Below are positions 52,859 to 60,182 of a stretch of DNA of 60,182 bases, piece by piece (the first letter of the stretch is position 1; each line of letters starts with the position of its first letter). Origin of the DNA: Oligoflexia bacterium (GTDB lineage Bacteria > Bdellovibrionota_C > UBA2361 > JBGSMV01); assembly GCA_019694515.1 (NCBI GenBank), contig JAIBBU010000019.1, positions 1 to 60,182 of the forward strand. The letters run 5' to 3'. The notes under the pieces were generated by a model. The model saw only the letters and a program-made list of their open reading frames with translations. It had not been told where the DNA came from and made no database searches. The position numbers and the translations under genes were made by a program.

Positions 52859-54145
52859 GTGAAGATCTTAATGCTTAATCAAGACTGGTTTGCGCGCGAA
52901 TTTCGCGAGGCCGGTCACCAGGTTGTAACAGCGGGGCTTGCCAGCAACCTTGAAATCCGCATCGAGACTCCGCTGGTTCATCTGAACACTATTCTTGAAC
53001 GCGCTCCCGCGGGCTTCGCCCCCGACGTGGTGATGGTGCACGACGATAGCGGTCCGCTTATGGTGGTTGGACTGGAGGAGCTTGCATGCCCGATGGCTTT
53101 CTATTCCGTCGACGCGCATCACCACGCCGAACTGCATTCGTACTTGGGTAATCTTTTTGATCATGTCTTTATCGCCCAAAAGGATTACAGCGCGATCATC
53201 GAATCTCGCAGTTTTATTGCCCCGGAATGGTTGCCGCTTTGGGCATCAGATTATGTCGAGGTTTCGGCGGACAAACGTTGGGACTCGATTTTTGTTGGAA
53301 CTTTAAACGCCAAACTCAATCCGGCCCGGGTAGCATTCTTTGACGCGCTGCGGCAGCGAGTTCCCCTGGAATGCCGCACCGGAAACTACCGCGAGTTTTT
53401 CCCGTTTGCGGACATTGTCGTCAACCAAACGGTCAAAGGCGACTTAAACTTCCGTGTTTTTGAAGCGATGATGTGCGGGGCGACGCTGTTAACCGAGGAG
53501 AGCGGGAACGGCTTGGGAGAGCTATTTACCCCGGACCTACATCTTATCACCTACCGCAAGAATGATGTAGGACACGCCGAAGAAAAGATCAAAGCGTTGT
53601 TGGCGGATCGTAACAAGTGTCGCCAAATCGCGGCTGCCGGCCGCGCGGAAATTTTGAGTAAGCATTGCTCCGCGCATCGCGCTGCGCGAGTGCTGGAGGT
53701 GTTGGTGAACCTGAAGCGCCGTGTATCACCGCTGCGCCTTTCGGCGATGACCATGAATTATCAGCATTTGGCTACCGGTTTGGAGGATAAGGATACAGCT
53801 CTCACCAATCTGGCATTAGCGCATTGTTTAAGATTGGCGCGCGAAGCGGCGCTCAAGGGCGAGCCCATGGACGAAGTCATCGCCTTCAACATTTTAAGGG
53901 CGGCGCTTAATTTTGATCGATTTTGCGTCTCTCAGAACGGCATCACGATGCTCTACGAATTTGAAGAAGCATTTCCCAATATTGTGATGTTTAAAGCCGC
54001 CAAGATTAGAGGGCTGCTCAATTCGGGCCGCAAAGCCGAGGCTGCAATGATTGCCGCGAAACTAGCGGAGGGGCCCTGTGAACCGACATTCGCCGCCGCC
54101 GAGCGCGCCGTTAATATTGCGCTGGAGTGGGGCAAACGACACTAA
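52859..54145 (+). CDS. CgeB-like glycosyltransferase with helical C-terminal domain
   Basis: Residues 1-290 resemble CgeB/Glyco_trans_1_2 proteins: KILMLNQDWFAREF, HDDSGPLMVVGLEEL, FYSVDAHHH, WDSIFVGTLNAKLNP, and NFRVFEAMMCGATLLTEESGNGLGELF. Residues about 300-428 are helical and look like TPR/SEL-type units. GTG is the start. A second CgeB-like transferase in the window (compare 14.2 kb), divergent from two GT4 genes. Substrate unknown. Confidence 0.82.
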   Translation: MKILMLNQDWFAREFREAGHQVVTAGLASNLEIRIETPLVHLNTILERAPAGFAPDVVMVHDDSGPLMVVGLEELACPMAFYSVDAHHHAELHSYLGNLFDHVFIAQKDYSAIIESRSFIAPEWLPLWASDYVEVSADKRWDSIFVGTLNAKLNPARVAFFDALRQRVPLECRTGNYREFFPFADIVVNQTVKGDLNFRVFEAMMCGATLLTEESGNGLGELFTPDLHLITYRKNDVGHAEEKIKALLADRNKCRQIAAAGRAEILSKHCSAHRAARVLEVLVNLKRRVSPLRLSAMTMNYQHLATGLEDKDTALTNLALAHCLRLAREAALKGEPMDEVIAFNILRAALNFDRFCVSQNGITMLYEFEEAFPNIVMFKAAKIRGLLNSGRKAEAAMIAAKLAEGPCEPTFAAAERAVNIALEWGKRH

Positions 54146-54180
54146 TCCGGATTGGCGCTGCGGAAACCTGTTATCCAGCC

Positions 54181-54900
54181 TTAAATTTCAAACAATTGCC
54201 GAGCGCTAAGATTGAGCGGCAAATCAGTAACAAACCGTTCCGCATATGCTGCCCCGATATCGAGCCCAGCTGCGGCGCGCCTGGTTAAGAGCACTTGCTT
54301 AATCGGCAGCCCCTGGGGGGCGATCGCTAATTGGGAACCATACGCTTCAATCGCCTGCATGGTCTTATCAATAACATCGCTGACGTCAACGTAGAGCGGC
54401 GCATTGATCTGTTTTGGTACCATGTAGAAATAGAGCTTGGTGATGGTGTGCTTGGGAAGATCTGGAATGGTCTTCTGCAGCCGTGCCAGCTTCACTGCAT
54501 CACGCACCAAGGCCCCGGTGGCATAGTGATCGGTATGGTTGAGCCCGCCCAGCTCTCCGACAGGATTGTTGTAATAGGGGCAAAAAATGAGTTGCGGAGT
54601 AGTCTGGCGAATGATGCGCGCCAATCGAATGCGCGCTTCTCGGGTGTTCTCCACGCCAGTGTCCTGGAAATCCAGCAGAGCCCCCTGACATCCCATAATT
54701 CTGCACGCTTCATCAAATTCTTTTTTGCGAAGCGTGGGACTGCCGTGCGTTCCCATTTCGCCGTGGGTCAGCGAAATATAAAGCAGTGACTTGCCTGATA
54801 GAACTAACTTAATGACCGTTCCGCCCATGCCCATTTCAGCGTCGTCGGGATGGGCGCCGAATACCAGGACGTCAAAATGGGTCTCAAAACTGTCAATCAT
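54181..54900 (-). CDS. PIG-L/LmbE-family N-acetylglucosaminide-type deacetylase
   Basis: The 239-residue product has the zinc-binding AHPDDAE at 15-21, the later LNHTDHY with zinc-ligand His, and HGEMGTHG. This is the layout of BshB1-type deacetylases, which remove acetyl from GlcNAc-malate in bacillithiol synthesis, and of related enzymes acting on sugar lipids. No BshA or BshC is in the window, so the exact substrate is not settled. It converges on the CgeB-like gene (35-base gap) and may belong with the glycan locus. Confidence 0.9.
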   Translation of the reverse strand: MIDSFETHFDVLVFGAHPDDAEMGMGGTVIKLVLSGKSLLYISLTHGEMGTHGSPTLRKKEFDEACRIMGCQGALLDFQDTGVENTREARIRLARIIRQTTPQLIFCPYYNNPVGELGGLNHTDHYATGALVRDAVKLARLQKTIPDLPKHTITKLYFYMVPKQINAPLYVDVSDVIDKTMQAIEAYGSQLAIAPQGLPIKQVLLTRRAAAGLDIGAAYAERFVTDLPLNLSARQLFEI

Positions 54901-54970
54901 AAGAACGAGCCAAGATAGCGGTTTGACTCTATATCCATGTTCCGCTGTTTAAAATCAATATCTGAGCAGG

Positions 54971-54991
54971 GGGAGCATTTAGGCCGCTCCC
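54971..54991. repeat. Small hairpin between divergent genes
   Basis: GGGAGC and GCTCCC with a 9-base loop, in the 228-base region between the deacetylase and the small membrane protein gene. Confidence 0.3.
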
Positions 54992-55128
54992 TATATTTGC
55001 CGATCCTCTTATCGCTACGATGGTGGCTCGAAAAGATTGCCTCTGGATCGCCGCAGCGTTAAAATGGAGAGGCAAGGTTATTCTCGGGCTTTTCTAGGTT
55101 TGAAGATTTAGCTTTTGCAGGAGTGAGT

Positions 55129-55596
55129 ATGGTAGCTTTGAACAGTGTTGGTCACTGGGGGCACCACGGCAGCTCTCACGCCGTTTCTTCTAAATCCGAT
55201 TCTTCTAATTCCGATCAGTGTAGTCATTCTCCTGCCCACCGCAATCCCGATATGACCCGGGCAAGCCGCAGCGACGGTGGGGATGTGAACTTACGTCAGG
55301 TGCTGCACTACGGGGACTCTCCATATCGTCTGGAGTGGTCGGCCCCAGGACAGCTTTTGACGGCGGCTTTCCTGTTGGTGCTAATGGCGGCTCTCGGTAC
55401 CGGAATTTTTGGTCATTTGAACCGGGACTCGCTCGCGATCCCGGGTCTGCGCCCCAATATTCAGCTGCGCCTAGCTCAAGAGCCTCCGCAAGTTGCCGTA
55501 GTAAAAATTCGTCCGGATAAGAGCAAGCGCACCCAGGTCAGCTCTCTTGTGGTATTGGACACTCTGGCGCGTCTTGATGGCCGCCGGGGCAAGTGA
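55129..55596 (+). CDS. Small membrane protein with Ser/His-rich N-terminus, unknown
   Basis: The 155-residue product has a His/Ser-rich N-terminal part (HWGHHGSSH, SKSDSSNSD), one membrane helix at about 77-97 (LLTAAFLLVLMAALGTGIF), and a basic C-terminal region. ATG 55129 has AGGAG 5 bases upstream; the GTG six bases earlier is too close to that site. The His-rich stretch could bind metal. No family recognised. Confidence 0.6.
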   Translation: MVALNSVGHWGHHGSSHAVSSKSDSSNSDQCSHSPAHRNPDMTRASRSDGGDVNLRQVLHYGDSPYRLEWSAPGQLLTAAFLLVLMAALGTGIFGHLNRDSLAIPGLRPNIQLRLAQEPPQVAVVKIRPDKSKRTQVSSLVVLDTLARLDGRRGK

Positions 55597-55746
55597 TCAA
55601 ACTCTATTTGAGGATACCGAGCATGCGCCCCTCACGCGCGCTCCTTTCTGTCCGGCCGAACATCTAACCATCTAAGAGCTGGGTGCGGGTCTAAATTGGG
55701 CCGCGCCGGCTGAAAAGCGCTAACCACTTCGCGATACTTTGCTGTG

Positions 55747-56730
55747 ATGGGGCGCTTTCCGACGCGTCTTTTACTCTCGATATTTTGCGTGCTGAATATT
55801 CTTAGATACTACTCGCAGCTCCTGAAACATCCTCAGCTGCGTGATTTCATTCAGATGGGCTTCGGCATTGAAGCCCGACATCAGCGTTGTTCCGATTACT
55901 GGGCGCGGCATCTTGATCTTTGCCGTGATTTTGTTCGCACATCCATTCTCGAAGATCAGCTGCATGAATCAGTGGCGGTGCTCGGAGCCGGCCGCTTGCT
56001 GGATATCGATCTGCCTTTCCTGATGAGACAATTTGGAAAAGTTGATCTGTATGATGCGGACCCTAGTGTTCTTCGCAGTTGGGATTCTTGGAATCAGCTC
56101 GAGCGGGAGGGGAGAAGCTTTGGGAGGCACGTCGTTGATCTCTCCGGCAATTTGGCTGAGTGGACCAGCTTGCTCGGTAACTATCTGCGGCATCATCGAC
56201 GCAGCGGTCCTGCAGGATTGTGCAACCTGTTAGAGGAGCTTCCCTGCTGCCCGGCGGATGATAAATTTGCGCCTGCCGAAGTCCTTCTTTCGGTCAATCT
56301 CTTGAGCCAGCTTTCGCTTTACTGGCGCGATCGAGTTCAGAAACTGCTGGAGTCAGAGTGGGGACTGGTGAGTGATAACGCTGGACGATTCGAACCTGGG
56401 CTGCAACAGGCCTTGGAGAGCTCGATGCGCAAACTTGAAGAGCAGCATCTGCGGCAGCTCGCTTCTCGCGGAGCGCGATTGATCATTCTAATAACCGACG
56501 AAGAGTTACATTATTATCATGCCTCGCACTCTCAATGGTCGACATTCCCGGCCTTGCGTATTGATGCGGAGATAAAATTGCCGGGCTATCAGGTAGACCA
56601 AGAAAATTCCTGGTTGTGGCACATCGCGCCGCAAGGGATCGAAGAATCCGCCTACGGGGTAATTCATCAAGTCAGAGGCCGGGCCTTTACGGCGCAGAGC
56701 GAAAACTCTAAACTCGGGTTCAACCTCTAA
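55747..56730 (+). CDS. Methyltransferase-like (Rossmann) protein, unknown substrate
   Basis: The 327-residue product has a nucleotide/SAM-binding pattern VAVLGAGRLLDIDLPFL (about 76-92), followed by VDLYDADPSVLRSW, in which the acidic residue at the end of strand 2 would bind SAM ribose. The remainder is mostly helical, with an Asp/Glu-rich LIILITDEELHYYH near residue 255. The first 20 residues are hydrophobic and might anchor it at the membrane. ATG 55747 is preferred over the GTG just before it. It resembles uncharacterised methyltransferases; no clear match. Confidence 0.55.
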   Translation: MGRFPTRLLLSIFCVLNILRYYSQLLKHPQLRDFIQMGFGIEARHQRCSDYWARHLDLCRDFVRTSILEDQLHESVAVLGAGRLLDIDLPFLMRQFGKVDLYDADPSVLRSWDSWNQLEREGRSFGRHVVDLSGNLAEWTSLLGNYLRHHRRSGPAGLCNLLEELPCCPADDKFAPAEVLLSVNLLSQLSLYWRDRVQKLLESEWGLVSDNAGRFEPGLQQALESSMRKLEEQHLRQLASRGARLIILITDEELHYYHASHSQWSTFPALRIDAEIKLPGYQVDQENSWLWHIAPQGIEESAYGVIHQVRGRAFTAQSENSKLGFNL

Positions 56731-56864
56731 AACGAGCCACAACGGCTGCTGTTTCCTAAATGGCTGAATTAGCGTGTACGCAAAACCCCTACATCAATTT
56801 CTAACCAAAAATTAGCCCTGAATTTCTTCTTTTTTACTTCCTTCCACTGGATAATGCGCTGCAA

Positions 56865-57443
56865 ATGGTAAGCCTGTTACCGACACATTTTGGGGCTGCA
56901 GCGCCGATCATTCTGACCCGCGAACGGATCGATCGTGAGGCTCCGCGCTTCCTGATCAGCACCAGCTTGGAGCATCCCGAGCTCAAGCCGCTTGAATTTT
57001 ACCTGCGGTCTTTCGGCTACACGCCGATCTCCGGAGAGTCTTGGGATGTCGATCAGCAGCTCGAATTTCTTGCCGAGCACGCCTCGCGGGGAAAATTTGA
57101 GGTTGTAGCTGCGCACGGGGTCGCCTGGATTGGTGCACGGCTGGCAGATCGATTGAAGCGGGAGCTTGGGGCTGCCTCCGAGGCGATGACGCCTGGGGTC
57201 GTGGTGGTGGCATTGGATTCTAAACCTTCCGCAATTGCACTTACGCCCTTAAGTGAGATCGCTGCTGAATTTGGATTGGACCCAGCACTGTCGCGCCAGG
57301 AGCTACTAAACGGCATTGCGGTTAAACGTGCGGTGTGCATTTTTGAAGTGGGAGAGGAGCTCTTCCTGCCCCCAGAAACGCGGCTGCAGCTCACAGCGCA
57401 TTTTTCAAAGCTCGATTCTCTCCAGGCTGGAGCAGCGCGCTGA
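56865..57443 (+). CDS. Unrecognised 192-residue protein
   Basis: An alpha/beta protein without signal peptide or membrane helix; patterns such as VVAAHGVAWIGARLADRLKREL and GVVVVALDSKPSAIAL suggest a small nucleotide- or ligand-binding fold. No motif allows a family call. Convergent with the RsuA-type gene (18-base gap). Confidence 0.55.
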   Translation: MVSLLPTHFGAAAPIILTRERIDREAPRFLISTSLEHPELKPLEFYLRSFGYTPISGESWDVDQQLEFLAEHASRGKFEVVAAHGVAWIGARLADRLKRELGAASEAMTPGVVVVALDSKPSAIALTPLSEIAAEFGLDPALSRQELLNGIAVKRAVCIFEVGEELFLPPETRLQLTAHFSKLDSLQAGAAR

Positions 57444-57461
57444 TCTGGACGAATTACGCTG

Positions 57462-58205
57462 TCACCCCGTACCTAAGACTTGTTGAGGGTCAATCACAGT
57501 CAGCAGCTGCTCAGCCTCCTCAGGGCCTAGCAATCGGTGCGCTCCTTCGGTCAAACTGGCATCCAGCCGATAAGCTCCAATTTGCGTGCGTTTCAAAAAT
57601 GTAACCCGATTCCCAAGCGCCGCGAACATGCGCTTAATTTGATGATAACGCCCTTCGAACAAGATTAGTGAACCGCTGCGTTCGCCGCTAGCGCTGAAGA
57701 AAGCCGGGGCCAGTGGATCCTTTTCGCCCTGCAGCATTAAGCGGCCCGCCGCGAACTCAGCACCCTCATCTCCGCGCAGCGGATCAGCAAGTTCAACCTC
57801 GTATATTTTAGGAATGTGATGCCGGGGCGAAGTCAAACGATGTAAGAACTGTCCGTCGTCAGTCAATACCAGCAAGCCGCAGGCATCTTGATCCAGCCTC
57901 CCAACCGAATTAAGCGCCGGCTTCCGGCGGCTCCAACGCTCCGGTAAGAGTGCGTAAACTGAGGCGCCTTCGGCGCTTGAATGTGAGCAGACATAGCCGC
58001 AAGGTTTGTTCAGCACGACGGTTAATCCTTGCGGAGGATCCAAGGGCTGGCCTTCAAACTGCACGCTCGCATGTTCTACCTTGTCGGAAGCGGAAGGTTC
58101 CGCAAGCCCTTCGACACTCACGATACCGGAGCGTATTAGCCCCGGCAATTCGCTGCGCGAAGCATATCCTAAGTTGGAAATTAAACGATCGAGCCGCAGC
58201 TTCAT
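57462..58205 (-). CDS. rsuA: RsuA-family 16S rRNA pseudouridine synthase
   Basis: The 247-residue product has an N-terminal S4-like RNA-binding part (LRLDRLISNLGYASRSEL) and the catalytic GRLDQDACGLLVLT motif with active-site Asp, followed by IPKIYEVEL and GRYHQIKRMFAALGN, the RsuA/RluB/E/F pattern. RsuA forms pseudouridine at 16S position 516. The SHSSAEGASVYALLPERW stretch favours RsuA over RluB/E/F, but it cannot be fixed from sequence alone. ATG 58205 overlaps the RsmC-type stop (ATGA), so the two are coupled. Confidence 0.87.
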   Translation of the reverse strand: MKLRLDRLISNLGYASRSELPGLIRSGIVSVEGLAEPSASDKVEHASVQFEGQPLDPPQGLTVVLNKPCGYVCSHSSAEGASVYALLPERWSRRKPALNSVGRLDQDACGLLVLTDDGQFLHRLTSPRHHIPKIYEVELADPLRGDEGAEFAAGRLMLQGEKDPLAPAFFSASGERSGSLILFEGRYHQIKRMFAALGNRVTFLKRTQIGAYRLDASLTEGAHRLLGPEEAEQLLTVIDPQQVLGTG

Positions 58206-59224
58206 TTGACGCAATGAAAAACCGAGTAACCGTCTCGCCGTGCAGCGACTCGACATTCGCTAAAGATGCTCCGCAGCTCGGATTCATAGGGCAGCTGGGC
58301 ATTGGCGACTAAGAAGAGTTTCCCGTGATGATGGAGTAACGCTCCCGCCGTGCGAATAAAGCGGCGTCCCAGCTCGGGGACCCGCGCCTTGCCGGTGTGA
58401 AATGGCGGATTACAAACGATCCAGTCATAGCGCTGCTCAATCTCCTCGTTGGCTACATCCCGCCATTCAAAGCTGAGCTCGGTTGAGGTTGTAATTGCGC
58501 CAAGATTTTGTGCCGCCAAATCCAGAGCCAGCTTTTCCGCTTCATATAATGTCAGTGCTCTTACATCTGCCACGTGCTTCAGGATCTCCCCCGCCACGTA
58601 TCCATAACCCGCACCGAGATCAGCTCCCGCGCCAGGCAAACTGCGCGGCAATGTCTCCAGTAGGAGACGTGATCCGCGATCGATCTTCTCGAAGCCGAAA
58701 ATTCCGGGGCGGCCTAGATAATTACTGTCTTCGATCGGTTTGGCGGTGTTTAAGGCCGACCACTCAGCAAGCAAGCATTGATCGAGCTGCGAGGTGCGGC
58801 TGCCCCAAAATACTCGGCAATGATGTTTGCTGAAACTTTCGATATGCCCTAGCAGTCGGCCCAGACATTTTTCAAAGCGTGCGGCACCGGTATCATTTGC
58901 CATGCTGCAGATTATTTTGCCTTCGGGATTGAGTGCCTCCACCAAGGCCGCAAAGTTAGTCAGGTTTTCGTCCCGGTGTTTGGTTGGAAGATAGAGCGCA
59001 GCGTCAAATGTTCCCTGGAGGGCCGTAGTCGTGGGAAGTCCCAGCGCTTGCAGCTGATCATAAAGCGGTTTAAAACTTTGCACGCACTGTAAGCGTTGCT
59101 TGCCTAGTTCGGTTAGACCGGCCGAGCCGACGGCGCGCATGAACACGATATTCTGCGCCGCTTGGAGCAGCTCGGGCTGTTTTTCAAGCAATAAGAATAA
59201 GGTGGTGCTTGCTGATCCGTGCAT
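58202..59224 (-). CDS. rsmC: RsmC/RlmG-type rRNA (guanine-N2) methyltransferase
   Basis: The 340-residue product has a degenerate N-terminal Rossmann half and a C-terminal catalytic half. The latter carries the SAM motif GADLGAGYGYVAGEIL and the catalytic NPPFHTGK (about 274-281), typical of RsmC (G1207 of 16S) and RlmG (G1835 of 23S). Linked to an RsuA-type enzyme by a 4-base overlap. RsmC is preferred because both halves are present and because of the 16S neighbours; RlmG is the alternative. Confidence 0.85.
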   Translation of the reverse strand: MHGSASTTLFLLLEKQPELLQAAQNIVFMRAVGSAGLTELGKQRLQCVQSFKPLYDQLQALGLPTTTALQGTFDAALYLPTKHRDENLTNFAALVEALNPEGKIICSMANDTGAARFEKCLGRLLGHIESFSKHHCRVFWGSRTSQLDQCLLAEWSALNTAKPIEDSNYLGRPGIFGFEKIDRGSRLLLETLPRSLPGAGADLGAGYGYVAGEILKHVADVRALTLYEAEKLALDLAAQNLGAITTSTELSFEWRDVANEEIEQRYDWIVCNPPFHTGKARVPELGRRFIRTAGALLHHHGKLFLVANAQLPYESELRSIFSECRVAARRDGYSVFHCVK

Positions 59225-59254
59225 AGGTAAATTATTGTCCGGCCGAATCCTAGC

Positions 59255-59899
59255 ATGCAGATAGTTAGAGGTAAAAAGCTCGAAACACTGGAACCAGAGC
59301 AGTTCCGGGCTTTAGTGGGTCAATTCCGCGAAGTTTGGATCGATGTTGGAACCGGCGACGGGAAATTCGTTTTAGATTGTGCCCGTCAACAACCTGAAAT
59401 CCTCGTAATCGGGATTGATCCCGCCTGGAACAATCTAGAAAAGAGTTCTCATAGAGCGGCGCAGAAACCCGCTAAAGGAGGCGCTAGTAATGCACTCTTC
59501 GTGGCATCCTCCGTCGAAGCTATTCCCGCTGAGCTGCGCAATCTAGCAGCACGGGTATTTGTTAATTATCCCTGGGGCAGTTTGCTCCGGGGGGTGGTCG
59601 AGCCTCAGAGCGGCGCTATCGCAGCCTTGGGCTCACTCCTCACGGCCGGGGGAGAGCTGGAGTTGCGGTTGAACTATGCCGTTTTCGAAACGGAGGCCGA
59701 TCGCGCTGCGCTGGCCATCCCTGAACTGACCCCGGATTATCTAAATGGGGCACTCTCCGGCGCCTATCAGGCTTGCGGGCTTTCAAAATTCGAGTGGTCG
59801 CATCTGCCGGCGGCAGATCCGGTACGAAGCAGCTGGGCTAAACGTTTAATTCTAGGCAGCGCGCGCTCCACAATTTTGATTAGAGCAAGAAAGAGTTGA
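59255..59899 (+). CDS. KamB/NpmA-type 16S rRNA (adenine-1408-N1)-methyltransferase
   Basis: The 214-residue product matches the KamB/NpmA group: the start MQIVRGKK, SAM motif IDVGTGDGKF, RAAQKPAKGGASNALFV, then NYPWGSLLRG with the Trp that contacts the target base, and SSWAKRL with the second conserved Trp. NpmA and KamB methylate N1 of A1408 in the ribosomal A site, giving resistance to aminoglycosides such as apramycin and kanamycin. Length is typical (about 215). It is divergent from rsmC with a 30-base gap. No other resistance gene or transposon is adjacent, which suggests a chromosomal, perhaps intrinsic, role. Confidence 0.85.
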   Translation: MQIVRGKKLETLEPEQFRALVGQFREVWIDVGTGDGKFVLDCARQQPEILVIGIDPAWNNLEKSSHRAAQKPAKGGASNALFVASSVEAIPAELRNLAARVFVNYPWGSLLRGVVEPQSGAIAALGSLLTAGGELELRLNYAVFETEADRAALAIPELTPDYLNGALSGAYQACGLSKFEWSHLPAADPVRSSWAKRLILGSARSTILIRARKS

Positions 59900-60164
59900 A
59901 TTGAGGGTGAAAGGCGGCGAAGCACTGACATTGCTGTACGGGTTGCGCAGTTCGAGGATAGAGATGCTGCGCCATTGAGACCAGCTGCCGGCTAACGGCA
60001 TGCGGCTGACCGCGGTCGGCTTCTGAGGTCGGAAACCGATCTCGGATTCGGGCTACCCTCTCCATCGCTCTTAATCTAGCGGAGGGGCGGGGCAAACCTA
60101 CTAGGAAAGACCAATTAAGGTTCTTCTCGATCGCTTTCGGCTCGGTTAGGGAATGCCAGGCCAT
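59880..60164 (-). CDS. Possible 94-residue protein of unknown function
   Basis: ATG 60164 has GGAGG with a 6-base spacer upstream, a strong ribosome site, and the frame stays open for 94 codons, ending 20 bases inside the convergent KamB-like gene. The product begins MAWHSLTEPKAIEKNLNW, is Arg-rich, and shows no motif. The start context supports a real gene; composition is less convincing. Confidence 0.45.
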   Translation of the reverse strand: MAWHSLTEPKAIEKNLNWSFLVGLPRPSARLRAMERVARIRDRFPTSEADRGQPHAVSRQLVSMAQHLYPRTAQPVQQCQCFAAFHPQFNSFLL

Positions 60165-60182
60165 CTTGATCCTCCATGATCT

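Noticed and set aside
54181..54900. PIG-L deacetylase called as bshB1 and bacillithiol synthesis
   Set aside because: Motifs fit, but no bshA or bshC is present here, and PIG-L enzymes act on several substrates, so no symbol was given.

Overview
The window looks like chromosome of an uncultured, flagellated Gram-negative bacterium of deltaproteobacterial/bdellovibrionotal type. Support: LolA/LolCDE-like export genes, proteins ending in beta-barrel signatures, the flagellar chaperone FliS, secreted proteins with Thr-Pro stalks, and Cys/Asp-rich CTxDxCD repeats of the kind common in such lineages. The affiliation is inferred from style only; there is no rRNA gene here. I see no tRNA, rRNA, CRISPR array or complete insertion sequence. 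The only mobile-element gene is a REP-associated (Y1-type) transposase at about 20.7-21.6 kb.

Layout. 0-5 kb: end of an unknown gene, then three tandem paralogous secreted von Willebrand A (VWA) proteins on the minus strand, two with long Thr-Pro stalks. 5-7 kb: a GC-rich two-gene unit (outer-membrane OmpA/barrel protein and lipoprotein), compositionally foreign. 7.4-10.5 kb: a secreted reprolysin-like metalloprotease and an unknown coiled-coil protein. 10.6-12 kb: an ECF sigma factor, a membrane partner and a Spy/LTXXQ-like periplasmic protein. 12.3-13.3 kb: an isoaspartyl peptidase/asparaginase. 13.5-25.4 kb: fliS followed by a methyltransferase-CgeB fusion, a GT9 heptosyltransferase-like enzyme, a beta-grasp-like small protein, a degenerate HDOD protein behind a sigma28-like promoter, a GT4-TPR protein and a double cNMP-binding-domain protein. 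This is best read as a flagellin or surface glycosylation island, split by the REP-type transposase.

25.4-31.5 kb: a second secreted metalloprotease, two proteins of unknown function, and an ABC ATPase/permease pair whose permease has a CxxCH motif. 31.6-34 kb: purM and a GT4 glycosyltransferase. 34-39.9 kb: an apparent six-gene operon (methyltransferase, LolA-like carrier, two FtsX-type permeases, LolD-like ATPase, outer-membrane barrel) that could carry an outer-envelope cargo. 40-43.9 kb: an unknown Gly/Thr-rich protein, the C-terminal remnant of an M13 peptidase, and an ABC-2 exporter with a 79-base multi-hairpin element ahead of it. 44.1-49.3 kb: a large hybrid histidine kinase with a DUF3068-like sensory domain, followed by a secreted beta-helix protein. 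49.5-54.1 kb: three more glycosyltransferases. 54.2-57.4 kb: a PIG-L deacetylase and three poorly characterised genes. 57.5-60.2 kb: rRNA modification genes: an RsuA-type pseudouridine synthase, an RsmC-type methyltransferase and, divergently, a KamB/NpmA-type 16S A1408 methyltransferase.

The most interesting items are the fliS-linked glycosylation island, the KamB/NpmA-like gene in a housekeeping rRNA-modification neighbourhood, the CxxCH-bearing ABC permease, the DUF3068-like kinase, the 79-base structured element, and a candidate antisense RNA carrying an anti-Shine-Dalgarno sequence near 12.1 kb. All family assignments are from reading the sequence; no search was run.
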